The notes below the pieces were generated by a model, which was not told the origin of the DNA, ran no database searches, and was given only the letters and a program-made list of their open reading frames with translations. A stretch of 64,000 bases of DNA from Devosia sediminis (lineage in GTDB: Bacteria; Pseudomonadota; Alphaproteobacteria; Rhizobiales; Devosiaceae), in NCBI RefSeq assembly GCF_016411825.1, contig NZ_JAEKMH010000001.1, positions 1,178,001 to 1,242,000 of the forward strand, in the 5' to 3' direction. Position numbers and translations under genes: made by a program. Shown one piece after another: positions 16,706-25,285 of this stretch. How positions within the stretch are numbered: the stretch's first letter is position 1; each line of letters begins with the position of its first letter.

Positions 16706-16852
16706 CCGTCTCGCGCTGCGCGCGATCCCCCTCTCCCGCAAGGGGAGAGGGGGAGATCGGGATTGCGGACAGCGCAGGTGCCCTTCCCCCCTTGCCGGTG
16801 AAGAGCCCTCGGGCCTGACCCGAGGGTGCCCGAAGGGCGGATGCGGGGTACT
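16706..16852. repeat. Mixed interspersed palindromic repeats after topA
   Basis: Contains the ccctctcccgcaaggggagaggg element and an arm related to the 1378-1460 element (ccctcgggcctgacccgaggg, about 16806-16826), then gcccgaagggcgg. It fills the gap between convergent topA and the dipeptidase gene; there is no plausible gene in it. Confidence 0.7.
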
Positions 16853-17897
16853 ATCCGATCGTGCGTTCGATGACGCGAAGCCAGTTGTCGAGCGCGATCT
16901 TGCGGACCAGCGTTTCCCCATACCCGCGGTCCAGCATGCCTTGGAACAGCCTGGGCACGCCGGTGACGTCGCCGATGACGGCGGGCATCATGGCGCCGTC
17001 AAAATCAGAACCAAGCGCCACGCCGTCTTCACCGACTGCTTCGAGCAGGGCATCGACATGGCGCACCATGAGGTCGATGGGCGTATCGGGCAGGAATTTT
17101 CCATCCGGGCGGAGGAAGCCGGTGGCGAAGTTAATGCCGACGACGCCGCCGGTGTCGCGGATAGCGGCGAGCTGCCAGTAGACCAGATTGCGGGTGCTCT
17201 GGCAGATGGCGTGCACGTTGGAATGGGTCGCGACCAGGGGCTTCGTCGACAGGGCGGCCACATCGCGAAAACCGGCGGCGTTGAGGTGGCTGAGGTCGAT
17301 CATCACCCCGCGCGCGTCGCAGAGGCGCACCAGCGCCTTGCCGGCATCGGTGAGGCCTGGGCCAACGTCTGGATCGGCGGGAAAGCGGAATGGCACGCCC
17401 GTGCCGAAAGCATTGGCTCGGCTCCAGGTGATGCCGATGGAGCGCAGGCCGGCGGCATAGAGGACTTCAAACGAGTTGAAATCGGTGTCGACGGCTTCAG
17501 CGCCTTCGATGTGGAAGATCGCGGCCAGCTTCTGCGCCGAGATGGCTGCGCGGATGTCGGCAGCGGAGCGGCAGATGGCGACGGCGCCGGCGCGTTCGAG
17601 GCCCAGCAGCAGGGCGGCCATGCCATTGGTGGACTGGAGCGCGTCGGCGATGGCCAGTTGTGCCGGCAACTCGCCCTTGGCGTAGTCGGGGGACGCTGCC
17701 ACAGCGGCCAGGCTGGACTTCAGCGGCGGCGGGAACATGGCGAAAAAGCCGCCCACCATGCCGGCCGCCCGGGCCCGCGGCAAATCGATGTGGCCATCGA
17801 TGGTCCCATTGTTGAAGGCCTGGACGCGCGCGTCACGTGGCTTTTCCTGCAGCCGCAAGAGGGTGTCGTTGTGGCCGTCGAAGAATGGAATGGTCAT
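16851..17897 (-). CDS. Membrane dipeptidase (peptidase family M19)
   Basis: A 348-residue zinc hydrolase of the renal-dipeptidase family. Metal and substrate ligands are visible: DGHND (residues 7-11), HIEGAEAVD near 148, VMIDLSHL near 199, THSNVHAI near 221 and LGSDFDGAM near 294. Such enzymes cleave dipeptides, including D-amino-acid-containing ones, and can hydrolyse beta-lactams. No signal peptide is visible, so it is predicted cytoplasmic despite the family name. It is followed on the same strand by nothing closer than the topA repeats; the pseudo-dihydroorotase gene lies upstream across a 128-base repeat-like gap. Confidence 0.92.
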   Translation of the reverse strand: MTIPFFDGHNDTLLRLQEKPRDARVQAFNNGTIDGHIDLPRARAAGMVGGFFAMFPPPLKSSLAAVAASPDYAKGELPAQLAIADALQSTNGMAALLLGLERAGAVAICRSAADIRAAISAQKLAAIFHIEGAEAVDTDFNSFEVLYAAGLRSIGITWSRANAFGTGVPFRFPADPDVGPGLTDAGKALVRLCDARGVMIDLSHLNAAGFRDVAALSTKPLVATHSNVHAICQSTRNLVYWQLAAIRDTGGVVGINFATGFLRPDGKFLPDTPIDLMVRHVDALLEAVGEDGVALGSDFDGAMMPAVIGDVTGVPRLFQGMLDRGYGETLVRKIALDNWLRVIERTIG

Positions 17898-18025
17898 GGA
17901 ATCGCTCTGCCGGAAAACGACAGGGTAGCCCCTTCGGGTCTGGGGGACACCCCCACCGAGCTGCGCTATGGCCTGGCGGCTAAGCTGCGCTACCTCCCCC
18001 GCCTAGGGGGAGGTGAAGAAGTGGG

Positions 18026-19318
18026 TCACGCCTCGTCGATGAAAACCGTCCGGCCGCCGACCAGGGTGCGGATGACCTTGCCCTGCATGCGGGCGCCTTC
18101 GAAGCTGGTATTGCGCGAGCGGGAGCGAATGGTCTTTTCGGTGACCTGCCAGGGATAGTCGAGGTCGATGAGGATTAGGTCGGCCGGCGCCCCCCTGGCG
18201 ATGCGCCCTGTGTCGAGGCCGAGGATTTCCGCTGGCCGGACAGTCATGGCGCGGAGCACGGTCGACAGGTCGACGTCGCCGGAATGAACAAGCCGCAGTG
18301 CCGCGGCGAGCAGCGTTTCGAGGCCGATGGCACCATTGGACGCTTCGGCGAAAGGCTGGCGCTTGACCTCGGAATCCTGCGGATCGTGGTCGGAATGAAT
18401 GGTGTCGATGATACCGGCCTTGAGCGCCTCGACCATGGCCTGACGGTCATCCTCGGTGCGCAGGGGCGGACTGAGCTTGAAGAAGGTCCGGTAGCGCCCG
18501 ATGTCGTTTTCGTTGAGGCAGAGATTGTTGATCGAAATGCCGGCCGAAACGGACGGGTTACGCGTCTTGGCGGCATCGAGCAGGGCAGCGGAGCCGGCCG
18601 TCGAGACCTGCGCCGCGTGATAGCGCACCTTGGTCAGCGCGGCCAGTTGCAGGTCGCGGGCCAGCGGAATGGTCTCGGCTTCTCGCGGAATGCCCTTCAA
18701 GCCCAGCACGGTGGCAAACAGGCCCTCGTTCATCACGCCATCGCCGACGAGGCCGGCTTCGGCCACGTGGTGAACAATGGGCATGTCGAAATTGGCGGCA
18801 TAGCCCATGGCGCTGCGCAGCAGCGAGGCGGACTGGATCGACTGGGCGCCATCGGTCAGGCAGACGGCGCCGGCCTCGCGAAGGAGCCCGAATTCGGTGA
18901 TCTCCTTGCCGGCCAGCCCCTTGGTGATGGCCGCAGCGGGAAGGACGCGAGCCGGGGACTGCACTTCAGCGCGACGGATGAGGAAGTCGACCAGCGCGCC
19001 ATCGTCTACCGTTGGCGTGGTGTCGGGCATCATCACGAAACTGGTGACGCCGCCGGCGACGGCGGCAGCGCCGGCCGAGGCGAGAGTTTCACGATATTCC
19101 TTGCCGGGCTCGCCGACAAAGACTCGCATGTCGATGAGGCCAGGCGAGAGGATCAGGCCACCAGCATTGATGACCTCCGCATTATCAGGCACGCCCGCTG
19201 GACCGCCGAGCACGAGATCGCTGATGCGGCCATCCTCGATCAGCACGGCGCCGAGCTGGTCGGTGCCCGAGGCGGGATCGACGATGCGGGCATTGTCGAT
19301 GATGAGCGGACGGGTCAT
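18026..19318 (-). CDS. Dihydroorotase homologue lacking the HxH zinc motif (PyrC'/PyrX type)
   Basis: A 430-residue amidohydrolase-fold protein. In active dihydroorotase the first zinc site is DxHxH after GLID; here it reads [13 protein letters not shown], so both histidines are replaced, and other ligands are altered too ([20 protein letters not shown]). The family is known in Alphaproteobacteria and elsewhere as a non-catalytic partner of aspartate carbamoyltransferase that helps hold the PyrB assembly. Its ATG overlaps the pyrB stop by 4 bases, which supports a structural partnership. A catalytic dihydroorotase must be encoded elsewhere. Length is normal for type I enzymes. Confidence 0.93.
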   Translation of the reverse strand: MTRPLIIDNARIVDPASGTDQLGAVLIEDGRISDLVLGGPAGVPDNAEVINAGGLILSPGLIDMRVFVGEPGKEYRETLASAGAAAVAGGVTSFVMMPDTTPTVDDGALVDFLIRRAEVQSPARVLPAAAITKGLAGKEITEFGLLREAGAVCLTDGAQSIQSASLLRSAMGYAANFDMPIVHHVAEAGLVGDGVMNEGLFATVLGLKGIPREAETIPLARDLQLAALTKVRYHAAQVSTAGSAALLDAAKTRNPSVSAGISINNLCLNENDIGRYRTFFKLSPPLRTEDDRQAMVEALKAGIIDTIHSDHDPQDSEVKRQPFAEASNGAIGLETLLAAALRLVHSGDVDLSTVLRAMTVRPAEILGLDTGRIARGAPADLILIDLDYPWQVTEKTIRSRSRNTSFEGARMQGKVIRTLVGGRTVFIDEA

Positions 19319-20283
19319 GGCTCGTTCCTTGCCGGCAGGAGTGCGTCGAGCACGGCCATGCGCACGGCCACGCCCATTTCCACCTGGTCGGTGATGACCG
19401 AACGCTCGCCATCGGCAATGGCCGGATCGATCTCGACGCCGCGGTTCATGGGCCCCGGATGCATGACGATGGCGTCGGGCTTGGCCCAGCTCAGCTTTTC
19501 TTCGTCGAGGCCGTAGAAGCGGTAATATTCGCGCACCGAGGGGACCATCTTGCCATTGGCGCGCTCGTGCTGGAGCCGCAGCATCATGACGACGTCGGCG
19601 CCCTTGAGGCCTTCCTTCATGTCGGTGAAGACCTCGGTGGCGAGGTTTTCGATGCCTGCCGGGAGCAGGCTGCGCGGGGCGATGACGCGGGTGCGGACAT
19701 TGAGCGCGCCGAGCAACAGCAGGTTCGAGCGGGCGACGCGGGAATTGGCGATATCGCCACAGATCGCGACCGTCAGGCCCGCAAGCGTACCCTTGTGGTT
19801 ACGGATGGTGAGCGCGTCGAGCAGCGCCTGGGTGGGGTGCTCGTGGGCGCCGTCGCCGGCATTGACCACGGAGCAGCCGACCTTCTGAGAGAGAAGCTCG
19901 ACGGCGCCGGCAGCCGAGTGGCGGACCACCAGCACGTCGGGACGCATGGCATTGAGCGTGGCGGCGGTGTCGACCAGGGTTTCGCCCTTGGAGACCGACG
20001 AGGTCTTGACCGACATGTTGACGACCAGGGCGCCGAGGCGCTTGCCGGCAATCTCGAACGACGACTGCGTCCGGGTCGAGGGCTCGAAGAAAAGGTTGAT
20101 CTGGGTCTTGCCCGAAAGCGTGGGCAGTGACTTGCGCTCCTGCCGGGAGATTTCGATCATCCGTTCGGCGCGATCCAGGAGATCGACGATTTCGTGCTGC
20201 TTGAGATCAGCAATGGAAATCAGATGGCGCTGCTGGAACGGGGGGAAGTCGCCCGAGAAACGGGCAGGGCTCGATTGCGGCAT
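19315..20283 (-). CDS. pyrB: Aspartate carbamoyltransferase catalytic subunit
   Basis: A 322-residue enzyme that joins carbamoyl phosphate and aspartate, the committed step of pyrimidine synthesis. The carbamoyl-phosphate loop [19 protein letters not shown] (near 69-87), [12 protein letters not shown] (near 152) and the aspartate-binding [11 protein letters not shown] (near 275) are all present. Length matches the PyrB of class A holoenzymes that associate with inactive dihydroorotase. It overlaps the downstream pseudo-pyrC by 4 bases. No pyrR-like attenuator is obvious in the roughly 80 bases upstream. Confidence 0.97.
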   Translation of the reverse strand: MPQSSPARFSGDFPPFQQRHLISIADLKQHEIVDLLDRAERMIEISRQERKSLPTLSGKTQINLFFEPSTRTQSSFEIAGKRLGALVVNMSVKTSSVSKGETLVDTAATLNAMRPDVLVVRHSAAGAVELLSQKVGCSVVNAGDGAHEHPTQALLDALTIRNHKGTLAGLTVAICGDIANSRVARSNLLLLGALNVRTRVIAPRSLLPAGIENLATEVFTDMKEGLKGADVVMMLRLQHERANGKMVPSVREYYRFYGLDEEKLSWAKPDAIVMHPGPMNRGVEIDPAIADGERSVITDQVEMGVAVRMAVLDALLPARNEP

Positions 20284-20360
20284 GTCGCATCCCTTGCGAT
20301 TTGCTGCGGTCTAGCCGAGGGGGCAGGGTGGGGCAAGCCCACCCGTGCCGTTTCGCGAAA

Positions 20361-20747
20361 TTATCCTCGGGCCTGTCGCCACAAGGCCGCGGCGAAGAAG
20401 GCGCCGAGAACCAGCTCGACCGCCATGGCCGCGACGAGCGAAGCCGGCGGCATTCCATCAGCGGCAAGGGCCAGCAGGCGGCCGACGCCAAAGCCGAGAT
20501 AAAGAAGCCCGCCCGCGAGCAGAGCGGGCCCCAGCCAGTCCGACCGGAAGAGGCCAGCGGCCATGACAGCAGCCGCGAGCAGGATGGCGCCGGCGGGCGC
20601 CTTCATCTCGTTAAGCGGGGCGATGTCACTGCCCAGTGCAATGCCATAGCTGCCATAGAAGGCGGTCGGCGCCACGAGGATGGCGAGGGCCAGCACCAGG
20701 GCGATGGTCGCCCCGGTGCCGAGCAGGATGCGGTTGCCCCAGGCCAC
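20361..20747 (-). CDS. DUF4345-like membrane protein
   Basis: A 128-residue, very hydrophobic protein with four predicted helices (about 8-30, 50-68, 75-93 and 103-123). The block PLNEMKAPAGAILLAAAVMAAG, including the charged EMKAP motif, is typical of DUF4345, a family of unknown function. The start is a GTG located 3 bases after the stop of the NmrA-type oxidoreductase gene, so the two form an operon. A role in redox or stress membranes would be guesswork. Confidence 0.8.
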   Translation of the reverse strand: MAWGNRILLGTGATIALVLALAILVAPTAFYGSYGIALGSDIAPLNEMKAPAGAILLAAAVMAAGLFRSDWLGPALLAGGLLYLGFGVGRLLALAADGMPPASLVAAMAVELVLGAFFAAALWRQARG

Positions 20748-20750
20748 GGA

Positions 20751-21578
20751 TCAGGCCGCCTGGTGCCAGGCGCCGGAGCGGGCCACAGTGCGGCAGAAAT
20801 CGGCGAAGTCGCGCGGCGGGCGGCCAAGCGCCTGCTGGACACCATCGGTCACGCTCTCGTTGCGCCCGTCGAACAGTTCGCGGAACAACTCGGTATAGAG
20901 CTCCGCATCTTCGGGGCCGACCTCGCCCGCCATGGCAGCATGGAAGTCATCGAGCGAGATGGGGGCGTATTGCACGCTACGGCCAGTGGCGGCGCCGATT
21001 TCGGCCACGGCATCGGCAAAGCTGATGAGGCGCGGCCCAGTGACTTCATAGAGCCGGTTATGATGGCGATCATCAACCAGGGCGGAGGCGGCGATTTCGG
21101 CGATGTCGTCTACATCGACAAAGGGCTCGACCCGCTGGCCTGCGGGCAGGGCAAGAATGCCCTGCATGACGCCGGGATACATCATGCCCTCGGAGAAATT
21201 CTGGTTGAAGAAGGCGGCGCGGACGACGGTGTAGCCCAGGCCACTGTCTCGCAGCACGTTCTCGGCGCGCACGGCGCCGCTTTCGCCGCGGCCGGACAGG
21301 AGAACCATGCGCTTGAGACCCGCTGCCTTGGCGACCGCCACGAGCGCCGCAATGTCTTCGGCGCCCTGGGGCGAGGCGAGGTCCGGATAATAGGCCACGA
21401 AGGCGGTGTCGATCCCGGCGAAATGGGCGGCCCAATTGGAGCGGTCCTGCCAGTCGAACGGCAGGGGGGTGCGGCGGCCGGCAGGGCGAGCGGCGTGGCC
21501 CTGGGCGGCGAGGTTGGCGAGCACGCGGCGACCGACCTTGCCGGTGGCGCCGATGACGAGGATGGGTGACGTGGTCAT
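20751..21578 (-). CDS. NmrA/SDR-type NAD(P)-binding oxidoreductase
   Basis: A 275-residue Rossmann-fold protein. The dinucleotide loop is GATGKVGRRVLANL near the N-terminus (GxTGxxG class, as in NmrA and QOR2-like atypical SDRs), followed by RMVLLSGRGESG and FFNQNFSEGM. It lacks a YxxxK catalytic pair, as expected for the atypical subgroup, which includes quinone reductases and redox sensors. The ATG at 21578 is preceded by an AGGAG ribosome-binding site. The gene is divergent from an AraC regulator across 106 bases, and its operon partner is the DUF4345 gene; regulation by that AraC protein is a reasonable inference. Confidence 0.87.
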   Translation of the reverse strand: MTTSPILVIGATGKVGRRVLANLAAQGHAARPAGRRTPLPFDWQDRSNWAAHFAGIDTAFVAYYPDLASPQGAEDIAALVAVAKAAGLKRMVLLSGRGESGAVRAENVLRDSGLGYTVVRAAFFNQNFSEGMMYPGVMQGILALPAGQRVEPFVDVDDIAEIAASALVDDRHHNRLYEVTGPRLISFADAVAEIGAATGRSVQYAPISLDDFHAAMAGEVGPEDAELYTELFRELFDGRNESVTDGVQQALGRPPRDFADFCRTVARSGAWHQAA

Positions 21579-21684
21579 TGAAAACTCCTGATTGCGATTG
21601 CAAGGAGAAAGATCGTCGACGACGACTGGACTTTCCATCGCCGAATTGCCAGTTATCTATGCAGTTCGTCCAAATCGAATCCCG
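21579..21684. promoter_or_regulatory. Divergent control region between the NmrA-type operon and araC-type gene
   Basis: A 106-base divergent intergenic region flanked by the oxidoreductase gene (minus) and the AraC-family gene (plus). It includes gattgcgattgcaagg and the inverted-looking gatcgtcgacgacgac. A binding site for the AraC-type protein is expected here, but I cannot define one with confidence. Confidence 0.4.
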
Positions 21685-22641
21685 ATGATGTCCGACATCC
21701 ATTTCCAGCCGCCCGATGCCGTCGACCCGCTCGGGGACGTGCTGCATATGCTGCGGCTCAACGGCACGCTTTATTGTCGCGCGGACCTCTATGCACCCTG
21801 GGGCGTGGCTTTGCCGCAGATGGACCGGTCCATGCTGTTTATCGTCATCCTCGCGGGCGAAGGCTGGATGCGGCTGGCCGGCCGCGAACCCGTGCTTGTG
21901 CGCGAGGGCAGCATGGTGGTGTTGCCGCAGGGCACCCCGGTGGATCTCGTCAGCGCCGCCCATGACCCTGCCGTGCCGCTGTTCGATTTGCCGGCCACCA
22001 AGGTCAGCGAGCGCTACGAGATGATGACCATAACCGGCCCCGGTCCGGTGACGCGGGCCATGACCGGCGTGGTCTCCTTTGACGACGTGGCGGCGCGACG
22101 ACTTGTGGACCTCCTGCCCGAGGTGCTCGTCGTCGATCGCTGGCATGACGCGGCCGGTCTCTGGCTCCGGAGTACGCTCGACCTCATTTCGCACGAGGCA
22201 TCGACGCTGAAGCCAGGGGGCGAGGCGGTCATCACCCGCCTGGCCGATATTCTCATCATCCAGGCGATCCGCGGCTGGCTCGATACGGCGCCCGAAGCAC
22301 AGACGGGTTGGCTCGCGGCGCTGCGCGATGCGCAATTGGGGCGCGCGCTGGCGGCCATCCACAAGGCACCTGGCGAGGACTGGACGCTGGAGCGCCTGGC
22401 ACGGCTCGCCGGCATGTCACGATCCGGCTTTGCCGCAAGGTTTTCCGAAATGGTGCGGCAGCCGGCCATGCGCTATCTCACGGAATGGCGGATGCAGAAG
22501 GCGCGCATGGCCATCGTGGGCGGGCGCGACGCCATCGGGCAGATCGCCCGCAATGCCGGTTACCAGTCGGAAGCGGCCTTCGGGCGGGCCTTCAAACAGA
22601 CGTTTGGCGAGTCTCCGGGCAGCCTGCGAAAGGCAGGCTAG
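21685..22641 (+). CDS. AraC family transcriptional regulator (cupin sensor)
   Basis: A 318-residue regulator. The N-terminal half is a cupin_6-type sensor domain (PDAVDPLGDVLHMLRLNGTLYCRADLYAPWG is the classical opening, here residues 10 onward). The C-terminal 100 residues form the AraC DNA-binding domain with two helix-turn-helices (WTLERLARLAGMSRSGFAARF and AIGQIARNAGYQSEAAFGRAFK). Two adjacent ATGs (21685 and 21688) are possible starts. It diverges from the NmrA-type oxidoreductase operon, the common arrangement when the regulator activates that operon. Its TAG overlaps the ruvX stop (shared CTAG). Confidence 0.93.
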   Translation: MMSDIHFQPPDAVDPLGDVLHMLRLNGTLYCRADLYAPWGVALPQMDRSMLFIVILAGEGWMRLAGREPVLVREGSMVVLPQGTPVDLVSAAHDPAVPLFDLPATKVSERYEMMTITGPGPVTRAMTGVVSFDDVAARRLVDLLPEVLVVDRWHDAAGLWLRSTLDLISHEASTLKPGGEAVITRLADILIIQAIRGWLDTAPEAQTGWLAALRDAQLGRALAAIHKAPGEDWTLERLARLAGMSRSGFAARFSEMVRQPAMRYLTEWRMQKARMAIVGGRDAIGQIARNAGYQSEAAFGRAFKQTFGESPGSLRKAG

Positions 22642-23090
22642 CGCGAGCGCAGCCGGTCCAGTGCGCCTTGCAGGATATAGCTGGCGGCGAGCTTGTCGAC
22701 GACTTCTGCGCGGCGATCGCGGCGCAGGTCCGCCTCGATCATCATGCGGGTCACGGCCGAAGTGGAGAGGCGCTCGTCCCAGAAGGCGATGGGCAGGTTG
22801 ATCTTGGGCGCGAGATTGCGGGCAAAGGCGCGGGTCGATTGCACGCGCGGCCCCTCTGATCCGTCCATGTTGAGCGGCAGGCCCAGCAGCAGCGCAACCA
22901 CCTGATTCTCGCCAATCAGCGCGATGATGCGCTCCGCGTCCTGGGTGAATTTCGTGCGCTTGATGGTTTCAAGCGGCGTCGCCGAATAACGCATGCCGTC
23001 GGAAATCGCGACGCCGATGGTCTTGGTGCCAAGATCAAGGCCGAGAATTTTCCCGGACGCGGGAATGGCGGCGAGGGGGTCATTGTCCAA
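22638..23090 (-). CDS. ruvX: Putative pre-16S rRNA nuclease (RuvX/YqgF)
   Basis: A 150-residue RNase H-fold protein. The first catalytic aspartate is in ILGLDLGTKTIGVAISD; VALLLGLPLNMDGSEGPRV and IAFWDERLSTSAVTRMMIEADLRRDRR complete the family signature. YqgF processes the 5' end of 16S rRNA. I prefer the TTG at 23090, which has AAGGTG upstream and gives the usual ~15-residue lead before GLDLG; an in-frame ATG at 23126 would add 12 residues. It is convergent with the araC-type gene, the two TAG stops sharing CTAG. Confidence 0.92.
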   Translation of the reverse strand: MDNDPLAAIPASGKILGLDLGTKTIGVAISDGMRYSATPLETIKRTKFTQDAERIIALIGENQVVALLLGLPLNMDGSEGPRVQSTRAFARNLAPKINLPIAFWDERLSTSAVTRMMIEADLRRDRRAEVVDKLAASYILQGALDRLRSR

Positions 23091-23126
23091 GCGAAAGCAC
23101 CTTGACGCAGAACGTAAATAGAACAA

Positions 23127-23436
23127 TAATAGAACTTATCCGGTATATGTATTTATCCCGAATTGCGTGAATACCCGCCGAATGGCTCGCTTAAATCGGC
23201 AGTATGTGCCTGATTTTGGGCTGGAGGGCGGGGGTATGCGGTATTGCCTGGATATAACGATACGTAACCAGCACCATTCGAGGCCTGTGAAGGCTCCGAT
23301 ATGCTGCGCGATGACGCGCCTTAGTAGGCCTCAAGTCATCGTCTGTATAGGTGAATCAAGACGTCGAGCACTTTCCTGCATCCACCTCAGCCGGCGGAGA
23401 CTGTGCAAGTTAGGGCTCGCGGGAGCAATTGCATTG
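23127..23436. other. AT-richer intergenic stretch, no recognisable gene
   Basis: About 310 bases between ruvX and the DUF2442-HTH gene with visibly lower GC at the ruvX end, including two close copies of aatagaac (about 23114-23130) and tatatgtatttatcc. The in-frame extension of the downstream gene runs through this stretch from 23167, but its translation is not protein-like. A promoter and operator for the HTH gene may lie here. Confidence 0.5.
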
Positions 23437-23883
23437 ATGTTGAATCTCGCTGGCGCTGGTCGGCTGGCTCCGAAATTGTCTGTAGTAACGCCGCTCGCAG
23501 GAAGGGTAATGAGACTTACCTGGATGGACGGTGTGATGGCCGAAGTCGATTTAGCGCCACTTCTGGCCAACCACCGGTCATATGTGTCACTCAGGAAAGA
23601 CGACGCGCTTTTTCAATCCGCGCGGGTCGCGTCCGACGGAGCGGCGATTGAATGGAGTGATGGAAGTCGTGTTTCCGCTTCAGCCATGATGAAACTTCCG
23701 CAGACCTACATGGACGCTACGGAGTTACGGGCGATCATGGACGAACTCCGTATTAGCGTGGAGGGATTGAGCGCGCTTCTTGGACTTTCGAGACGTGTAA
23801 TATCCGATTACAGATCCGGTATCCCGATACCAAAACCACTTGCATTGGCAATGCGATACCTGCAGGACAGGGGCAGTATCTAA
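23437..23883 (+). CDS. DUF2442 domain protein with C-terminal helix-turn-helix
   Basis: A ~148-residue protein. Residues about 14-85 fit the DUF2442 pattern (KLSVVTPLAGRVMRLTWMDG, then LAPLL, DALFQSARVASDGAAIEWSDG). The last 55 residues (ELRAIMDELRISVEGLSALLGLSRRVISDYRSG) look like an XRE-type helix-turn-helix. DUF2442 proteins often accompany DUF4160 or toxin-antitoxin modules, but no partner gene is next to it. Codon use is less GC-biased than in its neighbours, suggesting acquisition. The start is uncertain: ATG 23437 is used because upstream translation lacks family similarity. Confidence 0.65.
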   Translation: MLNLAGAGRLAPKLSVVTPLAGRVMRLTWMDGVMAEVDLAPLLANHRSYVSLRKDDALFQSARVASDGAAIEWSDGSRVSASAMMKLPQTYMDATELRAIMDELRISVEGLSALLGLSRRVISDYRSGIPIPKPLALAMRYLQDRGSI

Positions 23884-23902
23884 CAAAGCCCAAGAAGAGC
23901 GG

Positions 23903-24427
23903 ATGAAACTGACCTGGTTCGGTGAGACTGCCCTGCGCATCCATCTTGGCGGGGAGGTGGTGGTGATCGATGCCGATCGGGCGGCCGAGGGCGTGGACCG
24001 GAATGAATTGCAGAGCGGGGCGGACCACGTGCTGGAGCTGGGCGGCGCGCATGCGCCTGCTGACAGCCGGACCTGGAAACCACGGCCGGCACAGCGGTTG
24101 CTGGAGGCGGGGGATGCCATCCGTCCGGTGGATGTCTGGTCGCTGGGCGACCGGGCCCTCTTGATCGACCCGGATGAGGACATGCCCCTCCTTGTGCTGG
24201 GCGGCGGCGTGCCGGAACCGGGCCGGTGGATGGAGCGGGCCGTGGTGCTGCTGGTTGGACCGCGCCTGGCCGAGCCGGCAGAGGCCCTGGTCGCTTCCAC
24301 CGCGCCGAAACTGATTGCCCTGGCGGCACCGGAAGCCGATGTCGAAGCGACGCTGGATGCCATTCGCGATCGCCTCGATGGGACTGGCCTCGTGGCGCTG
24401 GAGCCGGGGCTCGCAGTGGAAGTCTGA
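23903..24427 (+). CDS. Degenerate MBL-fold-like protein beside gatC
   Basis: A 174-residue acidic protein. The first 27 residues (MKLTWFGETALRIHLGGEVV) match the start of UPF0173/metallo-beta-lactamase-fold hydrolases, which occupy this position (ruvX - hydrolase - gatC) in many Alphaproteobacteria at about 230 residues. The HxHxDH metal-binding motif is absent and the rest of the fold is shortened, so hydrolase activity is unlikely. The ATG is 20 bases after the DUF2442-HTH gene and has AAGAAGAG upstream. It is probably a decayed or repurposed relative; this is an inference from position and N-terminal similarity. Confidence 0.65.
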   Translation: MKLTWFGETALRIHLGGEVVVIDADRAAEGVDRNELQSGADHVLELGGAHAPADSRTWKPRPAQRLLEAGDAIRPVDVWSLGDRALLIDPDEDMPLLVLGGGVPEPGRWMERAVVLLVGPRLAEPAEALVASTAPKLIALAAPEADVEATLDAIRDRLDGTGLVALEPGLAVEV

Positions 24428-24514
24428 TCCGCCACATAAGGCATTTTCATTGTCTTTTTGGCCGCGGCATTGCTAATAACGCGCCAATACGCCTTGTCTC
24501 TCTGGAGTTTTCGC

Positions 24515-24802
24515 ATGTCTGTCGACGCCGCCACCGTCAAGCGCATCGGGCGCCTCGCACGCATCCGCATCGAAGAGGAGGAGGTTGCCGGCTACCAGAA
24601 CGAGCTCAATGCCATCCTCGGCTTCGTCGAGCAGCTGGGCGAGGTCAATGTCGAGGGCGTCGAAGCCATGACCTCGGTGACGCCGATGCAGCTCCGTCGC
24701 CGTGACGATGTGGTCACCGACGGCAACTACGCCGACAAGATCGTCAGCAATGCGCCGCTGACCGAGGATAATTTCTTCATGGTGCCGAAGGTGGTCGAAT
24801 AA
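24515..24802 (+). CDS. gatC: Asp/Glu-tRNA(Asn/Gln) amidotransferase subunit C
   Basis: A 95-residue subunit of GatCAB, which amidates Asp-tRNA(Asn) and/or Glu-tRNA(Gln). The pattern [45 protein letters not shown] and [14 protein letters not shown] is diagnostic. GatC wraps around GatA and stabilises it. The ATG has a CTGGAG ribosome-binding site. The next gene, a GNAT acetyltransferase, starts directly after the stop codon (TAAATG), and gatA comes two genes later, so gatC and gatA are linked but not adjacent. Confidence 0.95.
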   Translation: MSVDAATVKRIGRLARIRIEEEEVAGYQNELNAILGFVEQLGEVNVEGVEAMTSVTPMQLRRRDDVVTDGNYADKIVSNAPLTEDNFFMVPKVVE

Positions 24803-25285
24803 ATGACCATCTCGATCGCCATCGAGACACCCCTCCAGGACGATGTGCGGGCATTGGTCGCCCGCCTCAATGACCACCTGCTGCCGCTGTCACCGCTTGA
24901 ATTCCAGTTCAAGATGACGGTCGAGCAGATGGCCGACAGCGAAACCACGCTTTTCGTGGCGCGCGATGCCGATGGCAAGGCCGTGGGCATGGGTGCACTC
25001 AAGATGCACGGGCCCGACCTCGGCGAGGTCAAGCGGATGTATACCGTGCCCGAAGTGCGCGGACAACGTGTCGGCCGGCAGTTGCTGGAGCGGATCGTGG
25101 ACCTGGCGCGCTCGCGCGGTTTGCCCGTGGTGATGCTGGAAACCGGCACGGGCGACGGCATGGCGGAAGCGCACCGGCTCTATAGCCGTTACGGATTCAT
25201 TCCACGCGGACCGTTCCTCGACTATCCCGACAGCGAGTGGTCGGCGTTTTTCGAGCTGCGGCTGGACGCGGAGAAGGCCGCGTGA
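24803..25285 (+). CDS. GNAT family N-acetyltransferase
   Basis: A 160-residue acetyltransferase-fold protein. The acetyl-CoA loop is VRGQRVGRQLLERIVDLA (R-x-x-G-x-G/R variant), preceded by the beta-strand EVKRMYTVPE and followed by ETGTGDGMAEAHRLYSRYGF. It resembles the YsnE subgroup. It lies directly between gatC and a small exported protein, with abutting or overlapping ends, so it is co-translated within the gat operon. The substrate is unknown. Confidence 0.9.
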   Translation: MTISIAIETPLQDDVRALVARLNDHLLPLSPLEFQFKMTVEQMADSETTLFVARDADGKAVGMGALKMHGPDLGEVKRMYTVPEVRGQRVGRQLLERIVDLARSRGLPVVMLETGTGDGMAEAHRLYSRYGFIPRGPFLDYPDSEWSAFFELRLDAEKAA

